From contig NZ_CAUCSQ010000013.1 in the NCBI RefSeq assembly GCF_958445495.1, forward strand, positions 43,304 through 107,303: a DNA stretch of 64,000 bases. Reading direction: 5' to 3'. Both the position numbers and the translations under genes were made by a program. The notes beneath the pieces are model-generated. The model had not been told where the DNA came from and did not search any database. It saw only the letters and a list, made by a program, of their open reading frames with translations. Each line of letters begins with the position of its first letter. Position 1 is the first letter of the stretch. Below, piece by piece: positions 33,402-43,111 of the stretch. The DNA comes from an uncultured Bacteroides sp. Lineage in GTDB: Bacteria > Bacteroidota > Bacteroidia > Bacteroidales > Bacteroidaceae.

Positions 33402-35413
33402 AAATCATAAGAAAAACGAAACGGGACATACACCGACACGAACGTACCGGTTTGCCCATCGTTTCTGTTAGCTATATCAAAACGTATCTTATCACTTTTA
33501 TTTTTCGTATTCAACAGTTGAATAGTCCGATAAAGAACCTTCAACCCGGTACCCGTCCCCCGTGCTGTCGAAGTAGCTTGCGGAAAATAGCCGTATCCAT
33601 TGTCCCGGACCGTGATACAGACCCCATTTTCTTCTCGGAAAACACGCACCGTCAACTCCTTTTCTCCATCCCTTCCCGCCAATCCGTGCTTGATTGCATT
33701 TTCCACGGGGATTTGTACAATCATGGAAGGAACCATAACCCGTCCTGTATCCACTCCGTCCTCTACCGTGACCGTTACAGTGAATCCTTCGCCGACCCGT
33801 TCTCTTTCAAGGTTGATATATGAACACACAAAGTCCAGTTCATCCTGCAAGGAAACACTCAGCTTTTCCGTCAGTTCAAGGCTCCGCCGCAAATACTTCA
33901 CCAATTCCATCAAATGGTTCTTAGCCTCCTCCGAACCTCTAAACTGATTGATTTCACGCCCCAGTACATTGAAAGTGAAATGAGGAGAAATCCTGCTCCT
34001 TAAATTTTCCATACGGACACGGTTAATCTGCCTGAAGAATCGTTCACGGAGAAATTCCCTTTTTTTCCGCATATACCAAATGACACCTCCTGTCCCGGCA
34101 AGGAGCAACACACAGACAAGCACCCAGATATATACACTCAACTTCAACGCCTTCATCTCTCCCGCCTGTCGCTGAATCTGCATCTCCTTACGCAGCACAA
34201 TAGTATCCTGCCGGTAACGCATATCCAGTTCCGCCACACGTGTCCGTACCCGCTCGCTGCGAATCGAATCATTCAAATGCCAATCCCGCTTCAAGTACTC
34301 ATAGGCACGGCGGTAATCACCGGTGCGTTCAAAATAATGCTGGAGATACTGGTTACGTATAGTCAGCATATTAGCATCGAGATGCCCCACAGGGATAGTC
34401 TTTTCTATCATCTTGTGTGCATGAGACAGATCTCCTTTCTTCAAGGCCAGTTCAATCATTTGAGTTTCGATATAATACACAGCGGAATTATGCCGTATTT
34501 TAGAAAAGAAACGATAACTATCATCCAGGCAAATCTGTGCGGAATCCAAATTATCGGTCAGCAAATACAACTCTCCCAGATTCACCTTGACAAAGTTTTG
34601 TTCAAATACCATTTGGGGATGGGCAGACACCAATGCATTGGCCCGACGCATATAATCCAGAGCTTTCCAATAGTCTTTCCGGTAATAATAATGGTTTCCG
34701 CGGTTATTGAGATAGGTCCACCGTTCACCCACATTCATTTCATCAAAAAATTTTCCAGCCATTTCATAATAACGGTTAGACAAATCAAAGTCACGTAAAT
34801 CCATATAAGTTTGCCCCAATCCGTAATAAATAGGAAACTTAGTATGTTCCGACAATTTCAACGAATCACAGAGGAACAAAGCACGCCGGTAATACGAAGC
34901 AGTATGTATCAAATCCCCGCGATGCAAATAAGCGTCTGCCGTATTGATACAAATATCGGGGAGAAGATGCAACTTCTTTCCCTTCAAGCGGTATGCATAA
35001 GCTTTCCCGTAATCAATGATTGCAGAATCAGGATGATTCAACTGCATCCATATATTTCCTTCCACGTTATAAACATCCGAAAGCACGTCGTTCCATTCCG
35101 GATATCCGAGGACATTACGGGAAAATTCTTTCACTTTACGGTTATAATAAAGAATCGAATCGAAATCGGAAGAGACAAAAAAAGTCTTCCCATACATTGC
35201 GAGCAGACGGTAATAGACTTGTGAATCCTGTGCCTGTACCAATGCATCACGTAACAACGAACGGGAATAAAGCACATTGGAAAATAGAGAATCTTGTACG
35301 CGGACTTCCACAGAATCAACAAATTCCTGCCCATAAAAAGCCGTGTGACGATGTTTGTCGGCACATCCGCAATACAATAACAGCAAAAAAACAAGTAAAC
35401 CAAATAGCTTCAT
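33398..35413 (-). CDS. TPR-containing LytS/YehU-type sensor histidine kinase
   Basis: I chose the start at 35413 (MKLFGLLVFLLLLYCGCADK). It opens with a signal or lipoprotein-like sequence, and the frame's earlier ATGs (up to 35494) lie at or before the -7 element at 35464-35471. The 671-residue protein carries TPR repeats (for example IIDYGKAYAYRLKG and YYGLGQTYMDLRDF), then one membrane helix (VYIWVLVCVLLLAGTGGVIWY) and a short coiled coil. The His_kinase domain contains the phospho-acceptor ISPHFTFNVL, and the ATPase region has PVENAIKHG and DNGYGYF. Probable periplasmic TPRs read a signal that is not identifiable; the partner is the overlapping LytTR regulator. Confidence 0.88.
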   Translation of the reverse strand: MKLFGLLVFLLLLYCGCADKHRHTAFYGQEFVDSVEVRVQDSLFSNVLYSRSLLRDALVQAQDSQVYYRLLAMYGKTFFVSSDFDSILYYNRKVKEFSRNVLGYPEWNDVLSDVYNVEGNIWMQLNHPDSAIIDYGKAYAYRLKGKKLHLLPDICINTADAYLHRGDLIHTASYYRRALFLCDSLKLSEHTKFPIYYGLGQTYMDLRDFDLSNRYYEMAGKFFDEMNVGERWTYLNNRGNHYYYRKDYWKALDYMRRANALVSAHPQMVFEQNFVKVNLGELYLLTDNLDSAQICLDDSYRFFSKIRHNSAVYYIETQMIELALKKGDLSHAHKMIEKTIPVGHLDANMLTIRNQYLQHYFERTGDYRRAYEYLKRDWHLNDSIRSERVRTRVAELDMRYRQDTIVLRKEMQIQRQAGEMKALKLSVYIWVLVCVLLLAGTGGVIWYMRKKREFLRERFFRQINRVRMENLRSRISPHFTFNVLGREINQFRGSEEAKNHLMELVKYLRRSLELTEKLSVSLQDELDFVCSYINLERERVGEGFTVTVTVEDGVDTGRVMVPSMIVQIPVENAIKHGLAGRDGEKELTVRVFREENGVCITVRDNGYGYFPQATSTARGTGTGLKVLYRTIQLLNTKNKSDKIRFDIANRNDGQTGTFVSVYVPFRFSYDL

Positions 35414-35463
35414 AGTAGTCTCCCAATTCATCAGCCCCTTATTCTTGTATGTTTTGAATGTGA

Positions 35464-35471
35464 CAAAAATA
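35464..35471 (-). promoter_or_regulatory. Promoter -7 element of the two-component genes
   Basis: On the minus strand this reads TATTTTTG (TAnnTTTG). Transcription would start near 35457, which rules out the 35494 start and supports a start at 35413 (or 35431). Confidence 0.55.
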
Positions 35472-35515
35472 CATTTATTTATCCTGAATCCCAACGAATT
35501 TTATTATTTTTTTAA

Positions 35516-35523
35516 TACCTTTG
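35516..35523 (+). promoter_or_regulatory. Promoter -7 element of the serine acetyltransferase gene
   Basis: TACCTTTG matches TAnnTTTG, 29 bases before the ATG at 35553. It is divergent from the two-component promoter 45 bases away. Confidence 0.55.
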
Positions 35524-35552
35524 TCCCCATATAAATATGAGCAAATGACCTA

Positions 35553-36458
35553 ATGAGTCCACTGAACTTCACCCACATTTTGACACAGGCAGTCGATGAG
35601 CTATCGGAAAGCGAATCTTACAAAGGGCTGTTTCATCAACATAAAGATGGCGAACCGCTGCCATCCGCTAAAGTCTTATACGAAATTATCGAGCTTTCGC
35701 GCTCTATCCTCTTTCCCGGATATTACGGTAATTCAACCATCAACAGCCGGACAATTAACTACCACATCGGCGTAAACATTGAAAAATTATTCAACCTGCT
35801 CTCCGAGCAGATTCTCGCCGGGTTATGTTTCGGAATCGGCGTGGAAGGAAGATGCAACACGTGTTCCGATTCCGAAAGGGAAAAAGCCGCCCGCCTTGCC
35901 GCCAAATTCATCAGCAAGCTGCCGGCTATGCGGAAAATTCTGGCAACCGATGTAGAGGCCGCTTATAACGGTGATCCGGCTGCCGAAAGCTACGGAGAAG
36001 TAATTTTCTGCTACCCGGCCATCAAAGCCATCAGCAACTACCGTATTGCACACGAACTGCTGGAACTGGGTGTTCCCCTGATTCCCCGTATCATTACGGA
36101 AATGGCACACAGCGAAACGGGCATCGACATTCATCCGGGCGCAAAAATAGGCAGCCATTTCACTATCGACCATGGAACAGGTGTCGTAATCGGTGCAACA
36201 AGTATCATCGGCAACAATGTCAAACTATACCAGGGAGTCACCCTGGGAGCAAAAAGTTTCCCGCTGGATGCCGACGGGAAACCTATCAAAGGCATTCCCC
36301 GCCACCCGATATTGGAAGACAATGTCATCGTTTACTCCAACGCTACCATCCTGGGAAGAATCACTATCGGGCATGATGCAACAGTAGGAGGTAACATCTG
36401 GGTAACGGAAAACGTGCCGGCAGGAGCCAAAATAGTACAAACCAAAGCAAAAAAATAA
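35553..36458 (+). CDS. cysE: Serine O-acetyltransferase
   Basis: CysE makes O-acetylserine from serine and acetyl-CoA, the committed step to cysteine. The 301-residue product has an N-terminal helical domain (about 1-170). A left-handed beta-helix of hexapeptide repeats follows (IDIHPGAKIGSHFTIDHGTGVVIGATSIIGNNVKLYQGVTLGA). The catalytic His lies in DHGTG, and a loop at FPLDADGKPIKGIPRHPILED precedes the last coils. It resembles the longer EpsC-type SATs of Bacteroidetes and plants. The RlmL-like gene starts 15 bases after it, indicating co-transcription. Confidence 0.93.
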   Translation: MSPLNFTHILTQAVDELSESESYKGLFHQHKDGEPLPSAKVLYEIIELSRSILFPGYYGNSTINSRTINYHIGVNIEKLFNLLSEQILAGLCFGIGVEGRCNTCSDSEREKAARLAAKFISKLPAMRKILATDVEAAYNGDPAAESYGEVIFCYPAIKAISNYRIAHELLELGVPLIPRIITEMAHSETGIDIHPGAKIGSHFTIDHGTGVVIGATSIIGNNVKLYQGVTLGAKSFPLDADGKPIKGIPRHPILEDNVIVYSNATILGRITIGHDATVGGNIWVTENVPAGAKIVQTKAKK

Positions 36459-36473
36459 AACCAATAACTATAT

Positions 36474-37889
36474 ATGAGCGAACAATTCGAGATGATAGCC
36501 AAGACCTTCCAGGGATTGGAAGAAGTACTTGCAGAAGAACTGACGGCGTTAGGAGCCAACGATATCCAAATAGGCCGGCGAATGGTTGCATTCACAGGAG
36601 ACAAACGCATGATGTATAAGGCCAACTTCTGCCTTCGCACTGCCATCCGTATCTTGAAACCAATCAAAACATTCACAGCCAAGGATGCCGACGAAGTTTA
36701 CAACGAAATACAGGCAATTCCTTGGGAGGAATATCTCGATGTAAACAAGACATTCGCGGTAGATGCAGTAATATTCAGTGAAGAGTTCCGCCATTCGAAA
36801 TTCGTGTCATACAAGGTAAAAGACGCGATTGCCGACTATTTCCGTGAAAAGACGGGAAAACGCCCGTCAGTGCGTATCAGCAAGCCGGACGTATTGCTGA
36901 ATATCCACATCGCACAGACTACCTGCACACTATCTTTGGATTCTTCAGGCGAATCGCTCCACCGCCGCGGCTATCGCCAGGAAGCCGTGGAAGCCCCCTT
37001 GAATGAAGTTTTAGCCGCCGGTATGATTCTGATGACCGGATGGCGTGGAGAATGTGACCTGATTGACCCGATGTGCGGTTCGGGCACTATCCCCATCGAA
37101 GCGGCATTGATAGCAAGAAATATCGCTCCGGGAGTGTTCCGTAAAGAATTCGCATTTGAGAAATGGGTAGATTTCGATGCGGACATGTTTGACGAAATAT
37201 ATAATGACGACAGCCAGGAACGCACATTCGCCCATAAAATTTACGGATACGACAACAGTCCGAAAGCAAATGAAATCGCAACCCATAATATAAAGGCGGC
37301 AGGCGTCTCGAAAGATGTAGTGCTGAAACTGCAACCATTCCAGCAGTTCGAACAGCCGAAGGAAAAATCAATCATCATTACCAATCCGCCTTACGGAGAA
37401 CGTATCTCCACCAGTGATTTGCTCGGACTATACCAGATGATTGGTGAGCGCCTGAAACACGCATTTGCAGGAAATGAAGCATGGGTACTCTCGTACCGGG
37501 AAGAATGTTTCGACCAAATCGGCCTGAAACCCAGCCAGAAGACACCCTTGTTCAATGGTGCCTTGGAATGCGAATTCCGTAAATACGAAATTTTCGACGG
37601 AAAATACAAAGAATTCAAAAGTCAGGAAGGAGAAAACGGAAAAGAAGGCGAAGAGGAGAAGCCTGACGGATTCAGGGAAAGAAAAGAATACAGGCCCCGG
37701 CGAGAAGGGAATTTCAGTCCCCGCAAAGAGAAAGAACACAAGCCTCGGCGGGAAGAGAGAACCTTCAACCGGGAAGGAAGCAAAGACAGGAAACAGCAGG
37801 GAGAATTCCGCAGCAGGAAAGAACCGGGCATATTGAGAGAGTTCAGAGGAAACCGGGAACCGAGAATTCCGAAAAAGAAAGAAGAATAA
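36474..37889 (+). CDS. THUMP-domain rRNA (guanine-N2) methyltransferase, RlmL-like
   Basis: The 471-residue protein has an N-terminal ferredoxin/THUMP region (about 1-155, DADEVYNEIQAIPWEEYL, then VRISKPDVLLNIHI). A Rossmann methyltransferase follows with DPMCGSGTIPIEAALIARNIAPG (SAM binding) and the catalytic NPPYGER. This is the RlmL/RlmK-N type that methylates guanine in 23S rRNA. After about residue 385 comes a roughly 85-residue tail made almost only of K, R, E, G and P (RPRREGNFSPRKEKEHKPRREER), probably disordered and RNA-binding. The core family does not need this tail. Confidence 0.88.
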   Translation: MSEQFEMIAKTFQGLEEVLAEELTALGANDIQIGRRMVAFTGDKRMMYKANFCLRTAIRILKPIKTFTAKDADEVYNEIQAIPWEEYLDVNKTFAVDAVIFSEEFRHSKFVSYKVKDAIADYFREKTGKRPSVRISKPDVLLNIHIAQTTCTLSLDSSGESLHRRGYRQEAVEAPLNEVLAAGMILMTGWRGECDLIDPMCGSGTIPIEAALIARNIAPGVFRKEFAFEKWVDFDADMFDEIYNDDSQERTFAHKIYGYDNSPKANEIATHNIKAAGVSKDVVLKLQPFQQFEQPKEKSIIITNPPYGERISTSDLLGLYQMIGERLKHAFAGNEAWVLSYREECFDQIGLKPSQKTPLFNGALECEFRKYEIFDGKYKEFKSQEGENGKEGEEEKPDGFRERKEYRPRREGNFSPRKEKEHKPRREERTFNREGSKDRKQQGEFRSRKEPGILREFRGNREPRIPKKKEE

Positions 37890-37979
37890 ACGAACTCCCG
37901 GTTCCCCGATAGGGGTAAAAACTTCTCCGGACAAACGAAAGACAGAAAAACTAAAAACAAATAATTAAAGAAAAGAACA

Positions 37980-40175
37980 ATGAGTAGAATTGGAAAAAGA
38001 GCCATCTTATTATTGTTGGCAATCCCAATCGTAATCAATGTTATGGCACAAGAAACTAAAAAGCTGACGCTGGAAGAGCTGATTCCCGGCGGCGAAAGCT
38101 ACCTTTACGCAGAAAACCTGTACGGACTGCAATGGTGGGGAGATGAGTGCATCAAACCCGGCATAGACACCGTTTATTCGATTCGCCCTCAAACGGGAAA
38201 AGAAACGGTACTCGTCACCCGCGAACAAATCAACAAAGTACTTGCGGAAAACAACGCAGGAAAACTGCCACACCTGTATTCCGTCCGTTTCCTATGGGCG
38301 GACAAACCGCAAATGTTACTGAACACAGCAGGCAAATACATCGTATATGACTTCAAAGACAACCGGATTATCAGCACCCTGCAACCGAAAGCCAAAACAG
38401 CCAACGAAGATTATTGCGCAGCCAACGGAAAAATAGCCTATACGATAGGCAACAACCTATATGTCAACGAACAGGCAGTAACCGACGAACCGGAAGGCAT
38501 CGTCTGTGGCCAGACCGTACACCGCAACGAATTCGGCATCAACAAAGGCACATTCTGGAGCCCGAAAGGAAACCTGCTGGCTTTCTACCGCATGGATGAA
38601 AGAATGGTGACACAGTACCCGCTCGTAGACATTACCGCACGTATAGGAGAAGTCAACAATGTCCGTTATCCGATGGCGGGAATGACAAGCCATCAGGTAA
38701 CAGTAGGCATTTACAACCCCATGACCCAAAAAAGCATCTACCTGGACGCAGGCGACCCTACCGACCGTTATTTTACAAACATCAGTTGGGCGCCGGATGA
38801 AAAAAGCATCTACCTGATTGAAGTAAACCGGGACCAGAACCATGCTAAACTTTGCCAGTATGATACAGAAACAGGCAAACTGCTGCAAATCCTGTATGAA
38901 GAAACACACCCGAAATACGTAGAACCCCAGAATCCCATCCTTTTTCTGCCTTGGGACGCCGCCAAATTCGTTTATCAAAGCCAACGGGACGGTTACAATC
39001 ACCTCTATCTTTTCGATACCCGCACGAAAACAGAGCCGGAAAGCCATCCTTCCGCCGCGGGAGGCACTTACCGCCAATATTGCAAGGTAAAACAACTAAC
39101 CAAAGGAAATTGGCTGGTTAGCGAAATCCTAGGATTCAATGCAAAAAAGAAAGAAATCATCTTTACTGCCAGAGAAGGCTTAAAGAGCGGGCATTTTGCA
39201 GTCAACGCAAACAGTGGAAAAATGAACCGTCCGTTCAGCGAATGCAAAGAAAGTGAACACGGCGGAACGCTTAACGCTTCCGGAACATACCTCATTGACC
39301 GGTATTCCACCAAAGACCAACCGCGTGTCATCAACTTGACAGACACAAAGAATTTTAAAGAGAGCGCCAACCTGTTGACTGCAGAAAGCCCCTACAAAAA
39401 TTACCGAATGCCAAGCATTGAAACGGGCACCATCAAAGCAGCCGACGGAACCACCAGCCTCCATTACCGCCTGATGAAACCGGCAGACTTCGACCCGAAT
39501 AAAAAATATCCGGCCATTGTCTACGTTTACGGAGGCCCTCATGCCCAATGTGTCACCGGAGGATGGCTGAACGGCGCCCGCGGATGGGATACTTACATGG
39601 CAAACAAAGGCTACATCATGTTCACAATCGACAATCGCGGAAGCAGTAACCGCGGACTGGAATTTGAAAACGTCACCTTCCGGCATCTGGGTATTGAAGA
39701 AGGCAAAGACCAGGTGAAAGGCGTCGAATTTCTGAAATCGCTTCCCTATATAGACAGTGAACGAATCGGCGTACACGGATGGAGCTTCGGAGGACACATG
39801 ACTACAGCCCTGTTGCTCCGTTATCCGGAAATATTCAAGGTCGGCGTAGCCGGAGGTCCCGTTATCGACTGGAAATACTACGAGGTAATGTACGGCGAAC
39901 GTTACATGGATACGCCGGAAACCAATCCGGAAGGCTACAAAGAATGCGACCTGAAAAATCTGGCCGGACAACTGAAAGGACACCTGCTTATCATCCATGA
40001 CGACCATGACGACACTTGCGTACCCCAACATACCCTATCGTTCATGAAAGCCTGTATAGATGCCCGCACCTATCCCGACCTGTTCATCTACCCGTGCCAC
40101 AAGCACAATGTATCAGGCCGCGACCGCGTACACCTGCATGAGAAAATCACCCGGTATTTCGAGCAGAACCTATAA
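37980..40175 (+). CDS. S9 family prolyl oligopeptidase, dipeptidyl-peptidase IV type
   Basis: The 731-residue exported peptidase begins with a signal peptide (MSRIGKRAILLLLAIPIVINVMAQ). A beta-propeller DPP-IV N-terminal domain follows (GTFWSPKGNLLAFYRMDERMVTQYPLVD), then a C-terminal alpha/beta hydrolase. The nucleophile Ser602 is in GWSFGG, with the acid in IIHDDHDDTCVP and the His in HNVSGRDRVHLHE. DPP-IV enzymes remove N-terminal dipeptides after proline; in Bacteroides they act in the periplasm on imported peptides. It is separated by 90 A-rich bases from the methyltransferase and by 84 from purD. Confidence 0.92.
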   Translation: MSRIGKRAILLLLAIPIVINVMAQETKKLTLEELIPGGESYLYAENLYGLQWWGDECIKPGIDTVYSIRPQTGKETVLVTREQINKVLAENNAGKLPHLYSVRFLWADKPQMLLNTAGKYIVYDFKDNRIISTLQPKAKTANEDYCAANGKIAYTIGNNLYVNEQAVTDEPEGIVCGQTVHRNEFGINKGTFWSPKGNLLAFYRMDERMVTQYPLVDITARIGEVNNVRYPMAGMTSHQVTVGIYNPMTQKSIYLDAGDPTDRYFTNISWAPDEKSIYLIEVNRDQNHAKLCQYDTETGKLLQILYEETHPKYVEPQNPILFLPWDAAKFVYQSQRDGYNHLYLFDTRTKTEPESHPSAAGGTYRQYCKVKQLTKGNWLVSEILGFNAKKKEIIFTAREGLKSGHFAVNANSGKMNRPFSECKESEHGGTLNASGTYLIDRYSTKDQPRVINLTDTKNFKESANLLTAESPYKNYRMPSIETGTIKAADGTTSLHYRLMKPADFDPNKKYPAIVYVYGGPHAQCVTGGWLNGARGWDTYMANKGYIMFTIDNRGSSNRGLEFENVTFRHLGIEEGKDQVKGVEFLKSLPYIDSERIGVHGWSFGGHMTTALLLRYPEIFKVGVAGGPVIDWKYYEVMYGERYMDTPETNPEGYKECDLKNLAGQLKGHLLIIHDDHDDTCVPQHTLSFMKACIDARTYPDLFIYPCHKHNVSGRDRVHLHEKITRYFEQNL

Positions 40176-40259
40176 AAAACATCTTCATACAGGAAGTGAG
40201 AGACAACATAGAATAATTGTGCATGAATACGTAACAGTATAATTTATAACAGTATAAAG

Positions 40260-41534
40260 ATGAAAATTTTATTGCTAGGCTCGGGCGGCCGCGAACATGC
40301 ACTGGCATGGAAAATTGCCCAAAGTCCAAAAGTAGAAAAACTGTATATCGCTCCGGGAAATGCCGGAACGGCCGCCACAGGTGAAAATGTCAACATCAAG
40401 GCAACCGATTTCGATGCCATCGGCGCATTCGCCCTGAAAGAAAATATCGACATGATAGTAGTAGGTCCCGAAGACCCGCTGGTAAAAGGAATCTACGACT
40501 ATTTCCAGAACCGCACGGAACTCAAACACATTGCCGTTATCGGTCCCTCCGCTCAAGGAGCGCAACTGGAAGGAAGCAAGGAGTTTGCGAAAGGATTCAT
40601 GATGCGTCACCACATTCCGACAGCCCGTTATAAAAGCATCACTTCCGACAATCTTGAAGAGGGGCTTGCATTTCTGGAAACGCTGGAAGCCCCTTACGTA
40701 TTGAAAGCCGACGGCCTCTGTGCCGGGAAAGGCGTACTAATCCTTCCTACCCTGGACGAAGCCAAAACAGAGTTGAAAGAGATGCTCGGCGGCATGTTCG
40801 GCTCAGCATCATCAACAGTCGTCATTGAAGAATTTCTAAGCGGCATCGAATGCTCCGTATTTGTCCTGACCGACGGAGAAAATTACAAAGTCCTTCCTGT
40901 AGCCAAAGACTACAAACGTATCGGAGAAGGAGACAAAGGGTTGAATACCGGCGGTATGGGCAGTGTGACCCCCGTCCCGTTTGCTGACGAAGCATTCATG
41001 GAAAAAGTCCGTACCCGTATCATCGAACCTACCATCAACGGATTGAAAAAAGAAAACATCGTATATAAAGGCTTCATCTTCCTGGGGCTAATCAGCGTGA
41101 AAGGAGAACCGATGGTAATCGAGTACAACGTCCGCATGGGTGACCCGGAAACCGAAAGCGTCATGCTCCGCATACAGAGCGACCTCGTAGAACTGCTAGA
41201 AGGCACAGCCGCAGGAAATCTGAATGAGAAGCTCCTGGTAACAGACCCACGTTCGGCAGGTTGTGTCATCCTCGTCAGCGGCGGCTATCCGGAAACCTAC
41301 GAAAAAGGATTCCCCATCAACGGTTTGAAACAAGCAGCCGCAACGGAAAGCATCATCTTCCATGCCGGGACAGCCATGAAAGACGGACAGGTAGTCACAA
41401 ACGGCGGGCGTGTCATTGCCGTCTGTTCTTACGGAGCCACTAAGGAAGAAGCATTGGCACAAAGCTACAAAGTAGCGGAGATGATCGACTTCGACAAGAA
41501 ATACTTCCGCCGTGACATCGGTTTTGACCTATAA
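40260..41534 (+). CDS. purD: Phosphoribosylamine-glycine ligase
   Basis: PurD ligates glycine to phosphoribosylamine with ATP, the second step of purine synthesis. The 424-residue protein shows the GARS N domain (MKILLLGSGGREHALAWKIAQSP). The ATP-grasp core carries YVLKADGLCAGKGVLI, DYKRIGEGDKGLNTGGMG and EYNVRMGDPETESVM, and the C domain ends SYKVAEMIDF. Length and motifs are normal. It has no purine-gene neighbours here, so it is a stand-alone biosynthetic gene. Confidence 0.97.
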   Translation: MKILLLGSGGREHALAWKIAQSPKVEKLYIAPGNAGTAATGENVNIKATDFDAIGAFALKENIDMIVVGPEDPLVKGIYDYFQNRTELKHIAVIGPSAQGAQLEGSKEFAKGFMMRHHIPTARYKSITSDNLEEGLAFLETLEAPYVLKADGLCAGKGVLILPTLDEAKTELKEMLGGMFGSASSTVVIEEFLSGIECSVFVLTDGENYKVLPVAKDYKRIGEGDKGLNTGGMGSVTPVPFADEAFMEKVRTRIIEPTINGLKKENIVYKGFIFLGLISVKGEPMVIEYNVRMGDPETESVMLRIQSDLVELLEGTAAGNLNEKLLVTDPRSAGCVILVSGGYPETYEKGFPINGLKQAAATESIIFHAGTAMKDGQVVTNGGRVIAVCSYGATKEEALAQSYKVAEMIDFDKKYFRRDIGFDL

Positions 41535-41593
41535 GAATTCCGGACAAGCATACCGCAAAGTAGAAAATAACCGCCGGCCGAGAACGAAGACAA

Positions 41594-42604
41594 ATGAGAA
41601 ATAAAGGATTGCAAAACCAAATAACGACAGGCAGATGGACCCTGCCTGTCATTATCCTTATCTGTACCCTTTGCTGGGTACTGACTTCTTTTCTGTTGCC
41701 CGGCCCCCCCGCGTCTTCCGCCGGAGAAAGCAGCCTTTCCCTTTGGCAGTCTACCCGCAGCCTACTACTCCCCCCGTGGACCGAACGGATTGTCAGCTAC
41801 CTGATTTATGCCATTATCGGTTACATCCTGATAGAGTTGAACAACCGGTTCGCCATCATCCGCACGCGGGCCTCCATGCAGACAGCTATTTACTTTCTGC
41901 TTGTCACCGTCTGTCCGGCAATGCATCTGTTATATGCGGGAGATATCGCCTCTCTCGCTTTTCTTTTCTCGGTCTATTTCCTATTCAAGAGTTACCAACA
42001 GGCACAGGCAGCCGGCTACCTGTTCTATTCCTTCCTCTTTATCGGAGCGGGAAGCCTTCTTTTTCCACAGCTCACCTTCCTTTCGGTACTCTGGATATTC
42101 GAAGCCTACCGTTTCCAGTCACTCAAATTCCGTAGCTTCTGCGGCGCACTGTTAGGCTGGACATTACCCTACTGGTTTTTATTCGGGCATGCGTTCTTTT
42201 ACGGACAAATGGAGTTGTTCTACCGTCCGTTCACCGAATTGGCCACCTTCGGCAAGATATTCGACATAGAAATCCTCCAACCCTGGGAGCTGGCCATCAT
42301 CGGTTATCTGCTCGTACTGTTCATTGTCAGCGCCGCCCACTGTATCATTGCAGGATTCGAGGACAAAATACGTACCCGCGCCTACCTGCAATTCCTTATC
42401 GATCTGAATATCTTCCTTTTTCTGCTCATAGCCCTTCAACCGGCATATTGCACCAATCTATTGCCATTGCTCATAATCGGCAACAGCATCCTGGTCGGAC
42501 ACTTTTTCGTACTGACCGGCAGTAAGGCATCCAACCTGTTTTTCATCATCTCGCTGGCCGGTCTCATCCTCTTATTCGGTTTTAACATATGGACGCTTTT
42601 ATAG
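41594..42604 (+). CDS. Polytopic membrane protein of unknown function
   Basis: The 336-residue protein has about ten hydrophobic helices, starting with WTLPVIILICTLCWVLTSFLL and ending with FIISLAGLILLFGFNIWTLL, joined by short loops. I do not recognise a named family with confidence. It is of the type annotated in Bacteroidales as a hypothetical multi-pass protein next to a YqaA-type gene. It ends inside the start of that gene (16-base overlap), so the two are translationally coupled and may act together in the inner membrane. Confidence 0.75.
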   Translation: MRNKGLQNQITTGRWTLPVIILICTLCWVLTSFLLPGPPASSAGESSLSLWQSTRSLLLPPWTERIVSYLIYAIIGYILIELNNRFAIIRTRASMQTAIYFLLVTVCPAMHLLYAGDIASLAFLFSVYFLFKSYQQAQAAGYLFYSFLFIGAGSLLFPQLTFLSVLWIFEAYRFQSLKFRSFCGALLGWTLPYWFLFGHAFFYGQMELFYRPFTELATFGKIFDIEILQPWELAIIGYLLVLFIVSAAHCIIAGFEDKIRTRAYLQFLIDLNIFLFLLIALQPAYCTNLLPLLIIGNSILVGHFFVLTGSKASNLFFIISLAGLILLFGFNIWTLL

Positions 42605-43068
42605 ATTCAACCGTACAGCTCCTCATCGAATGGGGATTGCCGGGATTATTCATCTCGGCCTTACTTGCAGGAAGCATAATACCTTTCAGCTCCGAACTCG
42701 TTTTGGTAGCGCTGATAAAGCTGGGACTTCCCCCCACCGCTTGCCTGTTATCCGCAGTTTTGGGAAATACGGTCGGCGGAATGACCTGCTATTATATGGG
42801 ACGTCTGGGGAAAGTAAGCTGGATAGAAAAATATTTCAAAGTAAAAAAAGAGAAAGTAGACAAAATGATTGCCTTCCTGCAAGGGAAAGGAGCGCTTATG
42901 GCATTTTTCACGTTCCTTCCGGCCATCGGAGAAGTAATCGCCATTGCATTGGGATTCATGCGAAGCAATACACTGCTCACGGTAACCTCCATGTTCACCG
43001 GAAAACTGATACGCTACATCCTTCTCCTATATGTACTGGAAAATGCATGGAACATCGTAGCAGGATAG
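42589..43068 (+). CDS. YqaA/DedA-family (VTT-domain) membrane protein
   Basis: The 159-residue protein has three or four membrane segments. It shows the VTT pattern of DedA-related proteins: GLPGLFISALLAGSIIPFSSELVLVALIKLG, an internal TVGGMTCYYMGRLG, and FFTFLPAIGEVIAIALGFMR. Relatives are implicated in lipid flipping (undecaprenyl phosphate recycling) and membrane homeostasis; the exact role of the YqaA branch is not settled. It overlaps the preceding membrane-protein gene and is 43 bases before mnmD. Confidence 0.85.
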   Translation: MDAFIDSTVQLLIEWGLPGLFISALLAGSIIPFSSELVLVALIKLGLPPTACLLSAVLGNTVGGMTCYYMGRLGKVSWIEKYFKVKKEKVDKMIAFLQGKGALMAFFTFLPAIGEVIAIALGFMRSNTLLTVTSMFTGKLIRYILLLYVLENAWNIVAG

Positions 43069-43111
43069 AATGTTTACACAACAAGTATGAAAGTTAATTA
43101 TCAGAGATTGC

